Shown one piece after another: positions 1-8,368 of a DNA stretch of 64,000 nucleotides. Position 1 is the stretch's first letter. Each line of letters starts with the position of its first letter. Source of the stretch: Saccharopolyspora indica (lineage in GTDB: Bacteria > Actinomycetota > Actinomycetes > Mycobacteriales > Pseudonocardiaceae); NCBI RefSeq assembly GCF_027853965.1, contig NZ_JAQGLB010000006.1:186001-250000 (forward strand), written 5' to 3'. The translations under genes and the position numbers were made by a program. The notes under the pieces were generated by a model. It saw only the letters and a program-made list of their open reading frames with translations, was not told where the DNA came from and did not search any database.

Positions 1-1
1 C

Positions 2-223
2 GAGGCCACCAGCGCACTGCTGCGGCTCGGCTTCGAAGGGCTGGACCTGCACCGCATCATCGGCCGCTGCTCGGCGCACAACCTCGCCTCGGCCAAGCTG
101 ATGGAGCGCCTGGGGATGCGCCGCGAAGCGCACTTCGTCGACAGCATGCGCATCAGGGGCTCCTGGCGCGAAGAACTGGTCTACGCGATGCTCCAGCGCG
201 AATGGGCGGCCACCGCGAGCTGA
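2..223 (+). CDS. GNAT-family N-acetyltransferase, C-terminal fragment (RimJ/RimL type)
   Basis: Open from the left edge of the window to a TGA at 221-223, so only the last 73 residues are present and the start lies outside. The fragment contains the late GNAT signature of RimJ/RimL-like enzymes: HRIIGRCSAHNLASAKLMER followed by LGMRREAHF. In this family the asparagine and the LGM(R/F) stretch contact acetyl-CoA. The role would be acetyl-CoA-dependent N-acetylation of a protein N-terminus or small amine; the substrate cannot be read from this fragment. The multicopper oxidase begins 108 bp downstream on the same strand. Confidence 0.85.
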   Translation, partial: EATSALLRLGFEGLDLHRIIGRCSAHNLASAKLMERLGMRREAHFVDSMRIRGSWREELVYAMLQREWAATAS

Positions 224-331
224 CGTGCTTCCCCGTCACCCCACCGGCTGGCAGCGCGCACCACGCCTTCAGCCCCGGGCCGGAACCTGCCGAAACTCCC
301 GGCGACGGACACCACGACCCCGGGACCGGAC

Positions 332-2029
332 ATGTGCGGCAGGAGTGCGGAACACCAGCAGTTCCCCGGGCGAACCCGGATGCTCGGCCTGGGCGCGGCG
401 CTCGCGATCAGCGCCGGGCTGCTCGCCCCGCCCGGTGCGGCGGAACCGGCGCGGTGCGGGCCTTCCCCGGTGCCCGCGTTCTTCACCGACGAAGCCCGCC
501 AACCCCCGGTCGCGGCACCGGACGCTCCGGGCCACTACACCCTGACCGCGCGCGTCGGCAGGCACTCGTTCCACAGCGAATGGCCCGCCGTGCCGACGCT
601 GGGCTACCAGGCGCCCGGCGCGCCGGTGCAGTACCTCGGCCCCACGATCGTGACCGAACGCGGGAAGCCGATCGACGTGACGGTGGTCAACGGCCTCCCC
701 GAGGCCGGTACCCCGATCTTCCCGTTCGACCAGCCCGACGACGACAACACCATCACCGCGCACCGGCACGGCGGTCTGCAAGCGCCGGAGAGCGACGGCC
801 TGCCCGTTCCGCTCCAGCCGGAGGTCCCGCCCGGTGGTTCGCAGACCAACCACTACCCGAACGACCAGGCCGCAGCGCCGCTCTGGTACCACGACCACGT
901 CCACCACCACACCTCCTACCACGTGTACGAGGGCCTGGCCGGGTTCATCCCGCACACCGACGAGATCGAAGCCGCGCTCCCGCTGCCGAAGGGCGAGTTC
1001 GCCCAGCGGTTCCTCCTCCAGGACAAGAAGTTCAACGCCGACGGCACGCTGTGCTACAGCCACGCCGATCCGGTCTTCGTCGGCGACCTGCCGGTGGTCA
1101 ACGGCACCGTGGCACCGAAGCTGTCCGTCGAACCCCGGCGCTACACCTTCACCCTGCTCAACGCCTCGGACACCCGCTCCTACCGCATCGGCCTCCGGCA
1201 GGCGGGCGGAGGATCGGCGGACCGCCCGTCGATGACGGTGGTGGGCAGCGACTCCGGCTACCTGCCGCGCCCGGTCCCGGTCGACGAGCTGCTCATCGCC
1301 CCGGCCGAGCGCTACGTGGTCGTCGTCGACTTCACCGGTCACGAGGCGCAGAACTGGGTGCTGACCAACGGCGCGCCATCGCTGCTGGCAGCGATGGACG
1401 AGGTCGATCCCGGCGGTGGTGGCATCCCGCAGCTGATGCGGTTCGACGTCGGCACCACCACCAGCTCACCGGACCGCTCCACGATCCCGCCCGTGCTCAC
1501 CGACGCCGCGGAGCGACCGCTGCTCGCCGGTGCCCGGCTGCGGACCGTGCAGACCGCCGAGGAGATGGCCGGTCACCCGATGCTCGGCGACCGGGACCGA
1601 CTTCTGGACTACCACGACCCGGTGAGCGAGACCCCGCAGCTGAACTCCACCGAGATCTGGGCGATGCGCAACCGCTCGCCCAACTCCCACCCCATCCACC
1701 TGCACAGCGTCGAGCTCCGGCTGATCGGGCGCTGGCGCGTCGGGCGGTGGGACGCCGACGGCAAACCGGTGCCCGGCACCATCGGGCCGTTCGAACCACC
1801 GGCGGCGCACGAATCAGGGCCGAAGGACACGTTCGTCTCCCCGCCGGATCAGATCACCGCCTGGGCAGGCCGGTTCGCCGTCGCCGGTACCGCGGTGTGG
1901 CACTGCCACATCCTCTCCCACGAGGACGCCGCGATGATGCGGCCGCTGGCGGTCGGCGACGACCCGCAGACGCAGCTGCCGATCGTGCGCGACCTGGCCG
2001 AACTCGACCGGCTGGTGCGCGAACCGTGA
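332..2029 (+). CDS. Multicopper oxidase (bilirubin oxidase/CotA-like), probably secreted
   Basis: 565 residues with all four copper-ligand blocks in order: AHRHGG, WYHDHVHHHT, HPIHLHSVEL and WHCHILSHEDAAMM. The last carries the type 1 Cys-His pair and an axial Met. Enzymes of this class oxidise phenols, bilirubin, Mn(II) or Cu(I) and reduce O2 to water. A hydrophobic stretch around residues 17-37 (MLGLGAALAISAGLL, then PPGAA) reads as an export signal, so the enzyme is probably extracytoplasmic. The ATG at 332 is used; an in-frame ATG at 380, directly before the hydrophobic segment, is an equally possible start and neither has a strong Shine-Dalgarno. The gene converges on the acyl-CoA-dehydrogenase-like gene with only 4 bp between the stop codons. 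Confidence 0.9.
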   Translation: MCGRSAEHQQFPGRTRMLGLGAALAISAGLLAPPGAAEPARCGPSPVPAFFTDEARQPPVAAPDAPGHYTLTARVGRHSFHSEWPAVPTLGYQAPGAPVQYLGPTIVTERGKPIDVTVVNGLPEAGTPIFPFDQPDDDNTITAHRHGGLQAPESDGLPVPLQPEVPPGGSQTNHYPNDQAAAPLWYHDHVHHHTSYHVYEGLAGFIPHTDEIEAALPLPKGEFAQRFLLQDKKFNADGTLCYSHADPVFVGDLPVVNGTVAPKLSVEPRRYTFTLLNASDTRSYRIGLRQAGGGSADRPSMTVVGSDSGYLPRPVPVDELLIAPAERYVVVVDFTGHEAQNWVLTNGAPSLLAAMDEVDPGGGGIPQLMRFDVGTTTSSPDRSTIPPVLTDAAERPLLAGARLRTVQTAEEMAGHPMLGDRDRLLDYHDPVSETPQLNSTEIWAMRNRSPNSHPIHLHSVELRLIGRWRVGRWDADGKPVPGTIGPFEPPAAHESGPKDTFVSPPDQITAWAGRFAVAGTAVWHCHILSHEDAAMMRPLAVGDDPQTQLPIVRDLAELDRLVREP

Positions 2030-2033
2030 CCGC

Positions 2034-3164
2034 TCAACCCAGCAGTGGCAGGTCGCAGAGCAGCCGGCCCAGGTGGTCCAGCGCCGTGTCGGCGGGGAAC
2101 TGGCCGTAGGTCGCGGCGTGCGCGTCGCGGAAGCGGCGTTCGACGCCGAAGTCCTTGCGGAAGGCGAACTGGCCGCAGACCTTCATGCCGAGCTCGGCGA
2201 CCCGCACCGCACCCTCCCCCGCCGTCGCCCGCAGTTGCAGCAATCGCCGCTGCGCCTCGGCCGGTTCCTGCCAGGTGGCCCGCACCGCGTCGGCGAGCAG
2301 CAGCCGGACGACGTCGACCTGGGTCTGCATCCGCGCCAGGTCGGCCCGCACCTCCGGCTGCCGCGGCGGTGGTTCCTGCCAGCGCGCCCACGACGGCTGC
2401 GGGCCGTTGACGCACTCCAGCGAGCGTTGCACGACCGATTCCGCCAGGCCCAGCGCCAGCGCCGCGTTCAACGCGCACAGCCACGGCAGGACCGTGCTCA
2501 GCACCGCCTCCACCCCGCCGCCGTCCGCGCCGAGCACCGCCGAAGCGGGCACCTGCACGGGATCCGCGGTGATCGCGGCCGTCGCGCTCCCCCGCAGGCC
2601 GACGCCGTCCGGGCGCGCCGGAATGCAGATGCCCGGCGCGGAAGCCGGCACCAGCCACAACGTGCTGGCGCCCGACGGTCCCACCGCGCGGCTGGACCAC
2701 ACGTAGCTGTCGGCTTCGCCCGCCGCCGTCACCCAGTTCTTGCGGGCGTGCAGGTCCACCACCCCGCCGTGCTCCCGCGGCCGCGCCACTGGCGCGAACG
2801 GCCGTCCTTCCTCGGCCAGCGCCAACGTGCTCAAGTGCCGGCCCGCCGCGATCTCGCGCAGCAGGTCGGGTTCCGCGTGTTCGGCGAGCACCGCCACCGC
2901 GGCGTAGTGCGACTGCAGCACGGCCGCGGTCGAGCCGCAGACGCGGGCGACCTGCGTGACGACCTGTGCGGCTTCGGCCAGGCCGTGCCCACCACCGCCG
3001 CATCTGATCGGCAGCGTCAGGCCGAGGATTCCCGCCCGGCCGAGGGCGTTGATCATCGGGCGGGGGAACCGGCCCAGGTCGTCGGCGTCGCGGCTGGCCG
3101 GTCCGGCCAGCGTGCGCAGGACGCGGTCGACGCCGCTGAGGTGGTTGCCCGCCCGGCCCGTCAC
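2034..3164 (-). CDS. Acyl-CoA-dehydrogenase-like flavoprotein at the end of the formate dehydrogenase operon
   Basis: 376 residues with the acyl-CoA dehydrogenase fold: an N-terminal helical part with AGILGLTLPIRCGGGGHGL, a beta part with KNWVTAAGEADSYV, and a C-terminal helical bundle. The GTG start at 3164 overlaps the TGA of the preceding Fe-S gene (GTGA), so the two are translationally coupled. Where true acyl-CoA dehydrogenases carry the catalytic Glu in a YEGT motif, this protein reads RDAHAATYGQF with no glutamate. It therefore resembles the dehydrogenase-like flavin monooxygenases (DszC/SfnB type) as much as a dehydrogenase. Its coupling to formate dehydrogenase is unusual; it may use NADH-derived flavin or act on a product of the divergent CoA pathway. 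The function is not established. Confidence 0.8.
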   Translation of the reverse strand: MTGRAGNHLSGVDRVLRTLAGPASRDADDLGRFPRPMINALGRAGILGLTLPIRCGGGGHGLAEAAQVVTQVARVCGSTAAVLQSHYAAVAVLAEHAEPDLLREIAAGRHLSTLALAEEGRPFAPVARPREHGGVVDLHARKNWVTAAGEADSYVWSSRAVGPSGASTLWLVPASAPGICIPARPDGVGLRGSATAAITADPVQVPASAVLGADGGGVEAVLSTVLPWLCALNAALALGLAESVVQRSLECVNGPQPSWARWQEPPPRQPEVRADLARMQTQVDVVRLLLADAVRATWQEPAEAQRRLLQLRATAGEGAVRVAELGMKVCGQFAFRKDFGVERRFRDAHAATYGQFPADTALDHLGRLLCDLPLLG

Positions 3165-4093
3165 GGCCGCGGTTCCCTGTTCTGCACGTGCTGCCAGCCG
3201 AAGCGGCCCTTGATGCACAGGTTCCCGTGCCCGACCGAGCTGTCGTGCGGCGAGGTCACCCGCACGATCTCGTTGTCCTGGGTGTGCAGCGTGACGTTGC
3301 AGCCCACGCCGCAGTAGGTGCACACCGTGGTGGTCTGCTGCTGCCTGGACTCGTCCCAGGTGCCCTCGGCGCGCATGTCGAACTCCGTCTTGAAGCTCAA
3401 CGCGCCGGTCGGGCAGACCTCGATGCAGTTGCCGCAGTAGACGCAGGCCGATTCCGGCAGCGCAGCGGCGAACTCGGTGGAGATCCGCGCGTCGAAGCCG
3501 CGGCCCGCGACCGCGATGGCGAAGGAGTTCTGCCACTGCTCACCGCAGGCGTCCACGCACTTGTAGCACAGGATGCACTTGCCGTAGTCGCGCACGTAGA
3601 GGTCGTTGTCGACCTTGGCGGGCTGGTGCACGGTCGCCGCGACCGAGCCGTCCGGTGCCTCGTGCTCGCCCGGAGGACGCTCGTCGCGGTCCTCGGCCGG
3701 GCCCGGCGGGCCGAACCGCGAGGGATCGGCGCCGTACTCGGCCATCCAGCCCGCGACCTGCGGCGTGCTCGACAGATCGGCGGAGGAGCCGAGCAGTTCC
3801 AGCACGAGCTTCCGGCTGTGCCGGGTGCGCTCGGAGTCGGTGCGCACCACCATCCCGTCGGTGATCCGCCGGGAACAGGCGGGCACCAGGGTTCGCGAGC
3901 CCTCGACCTCCACCATGCACATCCGGCAGGCGTTGCGCGGGCGCAGCGTGTCACCCCAGCACAGCGTCGGGACCTCGATGCCCAGCGCGGTGCACGCGTC
4001 GAGGATGGTCGCGCCCTCCGGCACGCTGACCAGCTGGTCGTCCAGGGTGAACTCGACCAGTCGGCGCGGGAGTCCGAGATCAACGGCGGTCAT
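3161..4093 (-). CDS. Formate dehydrogenase Fe-S subunit: N-terminal half of a split FdsA
   Basis: 310 residues, wholly made of electron-transfer domains. Residues 10-80 are a [2Fe-2S] ferredoxin domain (C45, C56, C59, C73). Residues 165-235 are a two-cluster 4Fe-4S domain (C173/176/179/183 and C217/220/223/227). Residues 255-298 are the molybdopterin-oxidoreductase Fe4S4 domain (C258, C261, C265, C293, ending CIKGRFGW). In Rhodobacter-type FdsA these precede the Mo domain in one chain. Here translation stops soon after the Fe4S4 domain, and the Mo domain is encoded by 6027-7934. The two together give 945 residues, close to an intact FdsA. The ATG at 4093 overlaps the fdsGB stop (ATGA). It should shuttle electrons from the Mo/Fe4S4 centre to the FdsGB diaphorase. 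Confidence 0.88.
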   Translation of the reverse strand: MTAVDLGLPRRLVEFTLDDQLVSVPEGATILDACTALGIEVPTLCWGDTLRPRNACRMCMVEVEGSRTLVPACSRRITDGMVVRTDSERTRHSRKLVLELLGSSADLSSTPQVAGWMAEYGADPSRFGPPGPAEDRDERPPGEHEAPDGSVAATVHQPAKVDNDLYVRDYGKCILCYKCVDACGEQWQNSFAIAVAGRGFDARISTEFAAALPESACVYCGNCIEVCPTGALSFKTEFDMRAEGTWDESRQQQTTTVCTYCGVGCNVTLHTQDNEIVRVTSPHDSSVGHGNLCIKGRFGWQHVQNREPRP

Positions 4094-5916
4094 GTGGTGC
4101 CCTCCCGGTTCTGCGGAACGCCCGCTGAACGGGCGGTGAACGTGCCGAGCCGGTCTATTGCTGATTCCACCGCGTTCCAGGCGGTCTGCCCCAGCCCGCA
4201 AATGGAGGAATCGCGCATCGCCCGGCCGACTTCGCGCAACAGCGCCAGATCGTCGGCGCCATCGCCGCGGTCGCGCACGAGCCGCTGCAGCGCTTCCTCC
4301 TGGCGCACCGTGCCCACCCGGCACGGCACGCACTGACCGCAGGACTCGTCGCGGAAGAACGCGGCGATGCGCAGCAGCAGCGCGGGCAGGTCGGCGGTGT
4401 CGTCGAAGACCAGCACCACGCCCGACCCGAGCGTGGCACCGGCTTCCCGCACCGCTTCCAGGCTCAGCGGCAGGTCGAGCTGGTCGGGGCCGACGAACCC
4501 GCCCGCGGCGCCGCCGAGCAGCACCGCGCGCAGCTGCCGGTTCTGCTCGACACCACCGGCGAGGTCGAGCAGCTGCCGCAACGTGGTGCCGAAGGGGACT
4601 TCGTACACGCCGGGCCGCCGCACGTTGCCGGACAGGCAGAACAGCCGCGTGCCGGTGGAATCCGCGGTGCCGGTGCGGGCGTACTCCGCGCCTCCTCCGG
4701 TGAGGATCAGCGGCACGTTGATCAGCGTCTCGACGTTGTTGACCACCGTGGGCTTGCCGAACAGGCCCTGCTCCACCGGGAACGGCGGTTTGCTGCGCGG
4801 TTCGCCGCGGTAGCCCTCGATCGAGTTGAAGATCGCGGTCTCCTCACCGCAGATGTAGGCGCCCGCGCCGCGGCGGATCTCCACGTCGAAGTCGAAGCCC
4901 TCCCGGCCGAGGATGCTGCGCCCCAGCAGGCCGCGCTCGCGCGCCTGGTCGATGGCGTTGCGCAGCCGGCGCACCGCCCTCGGGTACTCGCCGCGGATGT
5001 AGAGGTAGCCGCGGCGGCAGCCGGTGGCGAACCCGGCGATGGTCATCGCCTCGATCACCGCGAACGGATCGCCCTCCATGACCACGCGGTCCTTGAAGGT
5101 GCCCGGCTCGCTCTCGTCGGCGTTGCACACCAGGTAGTGCGGCTGGGCAGGTTGCCCGGCGGTGGCCTCCCACTTGCGGCCGGTCGGGAACGCCGCACCG
5201 CCCCGCCCGGTCAGCTTCGCATCGCCGACCTGCCGGACGACCTCGGCCGCGCCGATCTCCAGCGCCCGGCGCAGCGCGAGATAACCGCCGTGCGCGCGGT
5301 AGTCGTCGAGGCTTTCCGGATCCACCTCGCCGATCCGCCGCAGCAGCCGCAGCGAGGGATCACCGGCCTGCGGCACCGAATCGCGCGCCGACGGCTCCTG
5401 ATCCCCGTCGACCGGGCCGGAAACCACCATGTCCACAGTGGTCTCAACGGATGCCGGTGCGAGCAGCTGCGCCCGCGCCGGATCACCGGCCTGCAACGCC
5501 AGCGCCGCGGGAGCCCGCTCGCACACCCCGAGGCACGGGCTGCGCAGCCACATCACGTCCCCGCCCGCTTCAACCGATTCCAGTGCCGCGCACAGCTGCG
5601 CCGAACCACGAGCCCGGCACGCCAGGTCGTCGCAGACGTGCACCACGCGCGGCGGCCGCGGCCGCAAGGCGAACAAGGCGTAGAAGCTGGCCACGCCGTA
5701 GGCCTCGGCCGGCGGGACGGACAACCGTTCGCAGATGTGGTTCAACGCGCCACGGCTGATCCAGCCCACCCGGTCGTTCACCGCGTGCAGCGCGGGTAGC
5801 AGCTGGTCGCGCCCATGACCCGGTCCGCGCCCGTTGCCTCCGGGCGGGCCCAGCAGCGCGTCCACCGCAGCCCTCTCGACATCCGTCGGTGTGTCGTTGA
5901 GCAAGTGCAGATCCAC
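4090..5916 (-). CDS. Formate dehydrogenase NADH-oxidoreductase subunit, FdsG-FdsB fusion
   Basis: 608 residues. Residues 1-150 are a NuoE/FdsG thioredoxin-like [2Fe-2S] domain with ligands C95, C100, C128 and C132 (CDDLAC, CLGVC). From about residue 190 to the end is a NuoF/FdsB domain with GRGGAAFPTGRKW (NADH site), NADESEPGTFKDR and GAGAYICGEETA (FMN site), and a 4Fe-4S motif ESCGQCVPCRVGT with a later ICGLG cysteine. In FdsABG enzymes this part passes electrons from formate to NAD+. The GTG start at 5916 is chosen because GAGGAGG lies just upstream; an ATG at 5952 is in frame but has no ribosome site. The stop overlaps the next gene by 4 bp. Fusion of the two subunits is an additional rearrangement of the usual Fds layout. 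Confidence 0.9.
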   Translation of the reverse strand: MDLHLLNDTPTDVERAAVDALLGPPGGNGRGPGHGRDQLLPALHAVNDRVGWISRGALNHICERLSVPPAEAYGVASFYALFALRPRPPRVVHVCDDLACRARGSAQLCAALESVEAGGDVMWLRSPCLGVCERAPAALALQAGDPARAQLLAPASVETTVDMVVSGPVDGDQEPSARDSVPQAGDPSLRLLRRIGEVDPESLDDYRAHGGYLALRRALEIGAAEVVRQVGDAKLTGRGGAAFPTGRKWEATAGQPAQPHYLVCNADESEPGTFKDRVVMEGDPFAVIEAMTIAGFATGCRRGYLYIRGEYPRAVRRLRNAIDQARERGLLGRSILGREGFDFDVEIRRGAGAYICGEETAIFNSIEGYRGEPRSKPPFPVEQGLFGKPTVVNNVETLINVPLILTGGGAEYARTGTADSTGTRLFCLSGNVRRPGVYEVPFGTTLRQLLDLAGGVEQNRQLRAVLLGGAAGGFVGPDQLDLPLSLEAVREAGATLGSGVVLVFDDTADLPALLLRIAAFFRDESCGQCVPCRVGTVRQEEALQRLVRDRGDGADDLALLREVGRAMRDSSICGLGQTAWNAVESAIDRLGTFTARSAGVPQNREGTT

Positions 5917-5991
5917 CGCGCCTCCTCGCGCCCGAGATCGGAGAACCACCATCACCCGGCACCGCACGAACTCGACGTTCACCCGGGTGAT

Positions 5992-6015
5992 GGTCAATTT
6001 CGTACGAAATTGACC
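5992..6015. promoter_or_regulatory. Perfect 24-bp palindrome between the two parts of the fds operon
   Basis: Each 12-base half is the exact reverse complement of the other; the left half is GGTCAATTTCGT, and the centre CGTACG has no loop. It lies in the 110-bp gap after the stop of the Mo subunit and about 75 bp before the fdsGB start. There is no following T tract and no loop, so a dimeric-regulator operator (TetR/MarR-like size) for an internal promoter is more likely than a terminator. The regulator is unknown. Confidence 0.55.
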
Positions 6016-6026
6016 GCTCCCCCGCC

Positions 6027-7934
6027 TCAGACGGCGGATTCGGCGGGGAGCTTGTCGACGCGGATCGCCGAGGCCTTGTACTCGGCGGTGCCCGCCACCG
6101 GGTCGGTGGCCTCGATGGTGATCAGGTTGACGTCCACCTCGTCCGGGAAGTGGAAGGTCATGAACGCCAGCCCCGGCCGCAGCCCGTCGTCCAGCCGCAC
6201 CGGTGCCACGATCGAGCCGCGCCGCGAGGAGATCTGCACCTTCTCCCCCGCCACCACGCCGAGCCGCTCGGCGTCGGCCGGGCAGAGGTCGATGGTCTCC
6301 CCGCGCCGCATCGGCGAGCTGAAACCGCCCGACTGCACACCGGTGTTGTAGGAGTCCAGCCGACGCCCGGTGGTCAGGCGCAGCGGGTACTCCTCGCTGA
6401 GCTCGTCGACCGGCGGGCTGTGCGGCACCGGCGCGAACGCCGCGGGCTCGCCGCGCTCGGCGGGGTCCTCCGCCCACAACCGGCCGTGCAGGTAGGTCGG
6501 TTCCAGCTCGTCCTCGGAGTAGCACGGCCACTGGATGCCGCCGAGGTCGGCGAGCCGCTGGTAGCTCATCCCCCGGTGCATCGGCGAGAGCGCGCGCATC
6601 TCGTCCCACACCTGCTCGGCGGATTCGTAGTGCCAGTCGTGGCCCAGCCGCCGCGCGATCTCGCAGATGATGTCGATGTCGTCGCGCGCCTGCCCCGGCG
6701 GGTCCAGCGCCTTGCGCACCCGCTGGACGCGCCGCTCGCTGTTGGTGAACGTGCCGTCGCTCTCGCACCAGGCGGCCGAGGCGGGCAGCACCACGTGCGC
6801 CTGCTGCGCGGTCTTGGTCAGGAAGATGTCCTGCACCACCAGGTGCTCCAGGTTCTGCATCCGCTTGAGGGTGCGGCCGGAATCGGCCTCGGACTGCACC
6901 GGGTTCTCCCCGATGGCGTACACCGCCGTCAGCTCGCCGCGGTCCATGGCCTCGAACATCTGCGTCAGGTGCCAGCCGTAGCGGGGCTGGATGCTCGATC
7001 CCCACGCCGCGTCGAACTTGGCCCGCACCTCCGGCAGCAGGATGTCCTGGAACCCCGGCAGCCGGTTCGGGATCGCGCCCATGTCGCCGCCGCCCTGCAC
7101 GTTGTTCTGCCCGCGCAGCGGGTTCAGCCCGGCGCCGTAGCGGCCGACGTGCCCGGTCAGCAGCGAGAGGTTGATCAGCGACAGCACGTTGTCGGTGCCG
7201 TTGTGGTGCTCGGTGATGCCCAGCGTCCAGCACAGCTGCGCGCGATCGGCCCGGGCGTAGGCCTGCGCGAGCTCCTCGATGAGTTCGGCGGGCACCCCGG
7301 TCTCCAGCGCGGCGACCTCCGGCGTCCACTGCTCGACCTCGGCGGCGTAGGCCTCGAAGCCGCTGGTGGCCCGGTCGATGAACGACCGGTTGACCAGCCC
7401 GGCGCTGATGATCTCGCGGCCGATGGCGTGCGCCAGCGCGATGTCGGTGCCGACGTCGAGCTGCAACCACCGGTGCGCCCACCGGGCGGTGCTGGTGCGC
7501 CGGGGGTCCACGACGTAGAGCTCGGCACCGCGGTGCACCGCTTTGAGCACGTGGTGGAAGAAGATCGGGTGCGCCTCGCGGGCGTTGGAGCCCCACATCA
7601 CGATGACGTCGGCGTCCTCGATCTCCTGGTAGGAGGAGGTGCCGCCACCGCTGCCGAAGACCTGGGCCAGTCCCGCCACGCTCGGCGCGTGGCAGGTCCG
7701 GTTGCAGGAGTCGACGTTGTTGGTCCCGATGACGGCGCGGGCGAACTTCTGCGCCACGTAGTTCATCTCGTTGGTGGAACGGGCGCAGGAGAACACGCCG
7801 AAGGCGTCCGGGCCGCGGGATTCGACGGTCCGCGCGATCCCTTCGGCCGCGCGGTCCAGAGCTTCCTCCCACGACGCGGGGCGCAGCTCGCCGCCGTCAC
7901 GCACCAGGGGCTCGGTCAACCGCGTGTAGCTCAT
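6027..7934 (-). CDS. Formate dehydrogenase molybdopterin catalytic subunit, lacking its own Fe4S4 domain (C-terminal half of split FdsA)
   Basis: 635 residues of the molybdopterin oxidoreductase and dinucleotide-binding domains. The first residues (SYTRLTEPLVRDGGELRPAS) correspond to the point just after the Fe4S4 domain of normal formate dehydrogenases. That domain is found instead at the end of the product of 3161-4093. The active-site ligand is Cys81 in SCNRTCHAPSVAGLA, so this is a cysteine and not a selenocysteine enzyme. Other landmarks are VMWGSNAREAHPIFFHH, GQNNVQGGGDMGA and a C-terminal MopB domain (RLTTGRRLDSYNTGVQSGG). The ATG at 7934 has GAGGAGG six bases upstream. It oxidises formate to CO2, and FdhD encoded at 15734 would sulfurate the cofactor. 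First gene of the minus-strand operon. Confidence 0.92.
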   Translation of the reverse strand: MSYTRLTEPLVRDGGELRPASWEEALDRAAEGIARTVESRGPDAFGVFSCARSTNEMNYVAQKFARAVIGTNNVDSCNRTCHAPSVAGLAQVFGSGGGTSSYQEIEDADVIVMWGSNAREAHPIFFHHVLKAVHRGAELYVVDPRRTSTARWAHRWLQLDVGTDIALAHAIGREIISAGLVNRSFIDRATSGFEAYAAEVEQWTPEVAALETGVPAELIEELAQAYARADRAQLCWTLGITEHHNGTDNVLSLINLSLLTGHVGRYGAGLNPLRGQNNVQGGGDMGAIPNRLPGFQDILLPEVRAKFDAAWGSSIQPRYGWHLTQMFEAMDRGELTAVYAIGENPVQSEADSGRTLKRMQNLEHLVVQDIFLTKTAQQAHVVLPASAAWCESDGTFTNSERRVQRVRKALDPPGQARDDIDIICEIARRLGHDWHYESAEQVWDEMRALSPMHRGMSYQRLADLGGIQWPCYSEDELEPTYLHGRLWAEDPAERGEPAAFAPVPHSPPVDELSEEYPLRLTTGRRLDSYNTGVQSGGFSSPMRRGETIDLCPADAERLGVVAGEKVQISSRRGSIVAPVRLDDGLRPGLAFMTFHFPDEVDVNLITIEATDPVAGTAEYKASAIRVDKLPAESAV

Positions 7935-8210
7935 TGCTGCCTCCTCGGTTCGGAGATCGCAGATCCGCTCGTGTTGCGATGCCGGCGTTGTCGCGCGAAA
8001 TCGGCGCGTGCCGGGACGATCTCGCGCGAACTCGCCACCCGGCCGGACCACCGACGCCATCGGTCTAGGACTCGCTCGTGCAGGTCTCGCAGCGCGGGAG
8101 TCCCATGCTCGCCCGCCGGTCGGCCCCCGGCCATCCGCCGTTCGATGGCAATGTCGGCGGCGCTCCAACGCGGCTGAGCAGGCCGGAACCATCCCGGACA
8201 CCTGCCGGAG

Positions 8211-8229
8211 CATGCAGTATACAGTATGT
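8211..8229. promoter_or_regulatory. Candidate operator 1 (ATAC-N-GTAT dyad)
   Basis: CATGCAGTATACAGTATGT contains the dyad ATAC-A-GTAT preceded by ATGCAGTAT. The same elements recur 139 bp further right. GntR/FadR-family operators often have such TATAC-type dyads, but no such regulator is encoded in the window, so the binder is unknown. Confidence 0.4.
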
Positions 8230-8349
8230 CACAAACCCGGAAAACCTCCGGAGGATCAGCCTTTGCGTCCACTTAGGACGTTCAGGACTGCATCCGGGCG
8301 ACCGGGTATGGACAACCGGCCACCCGCTGCGGTATCCCTGACATTGCCT

Positions 8350-8368
8350 CATACGGTATGCAGTATGG
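8350..8368. promoter_or_regulatory. Candidate operator 2 (ATAC-N-GTAT dyad)
   Basis: CATACGGTATGCAGTATGG contains CATAC-G-GTATG, a near-perfect dyad, followed by ATGCAGTAT as in operator 1. It lies 43-61 bp upstream of the TPP-enzyme start, a usual position for a repressor site overlapping a promoter. Confidence 0.4.

Noticed and set aside
202..2109. 635-codon open frame overlapping the multicopper oxidase
   Set aside because: It is an Arg/Pro/Gly-rich shadow of the oxidase gene in another frame, a normal effect of high GC; the oxidase frame carries all copper motifs.
6027..7934. Possible selenocysteine formate dehydrogenase
   Set aside because: The active-site position is an ordinary cysteine codon (C81) with no in-frame TGA.
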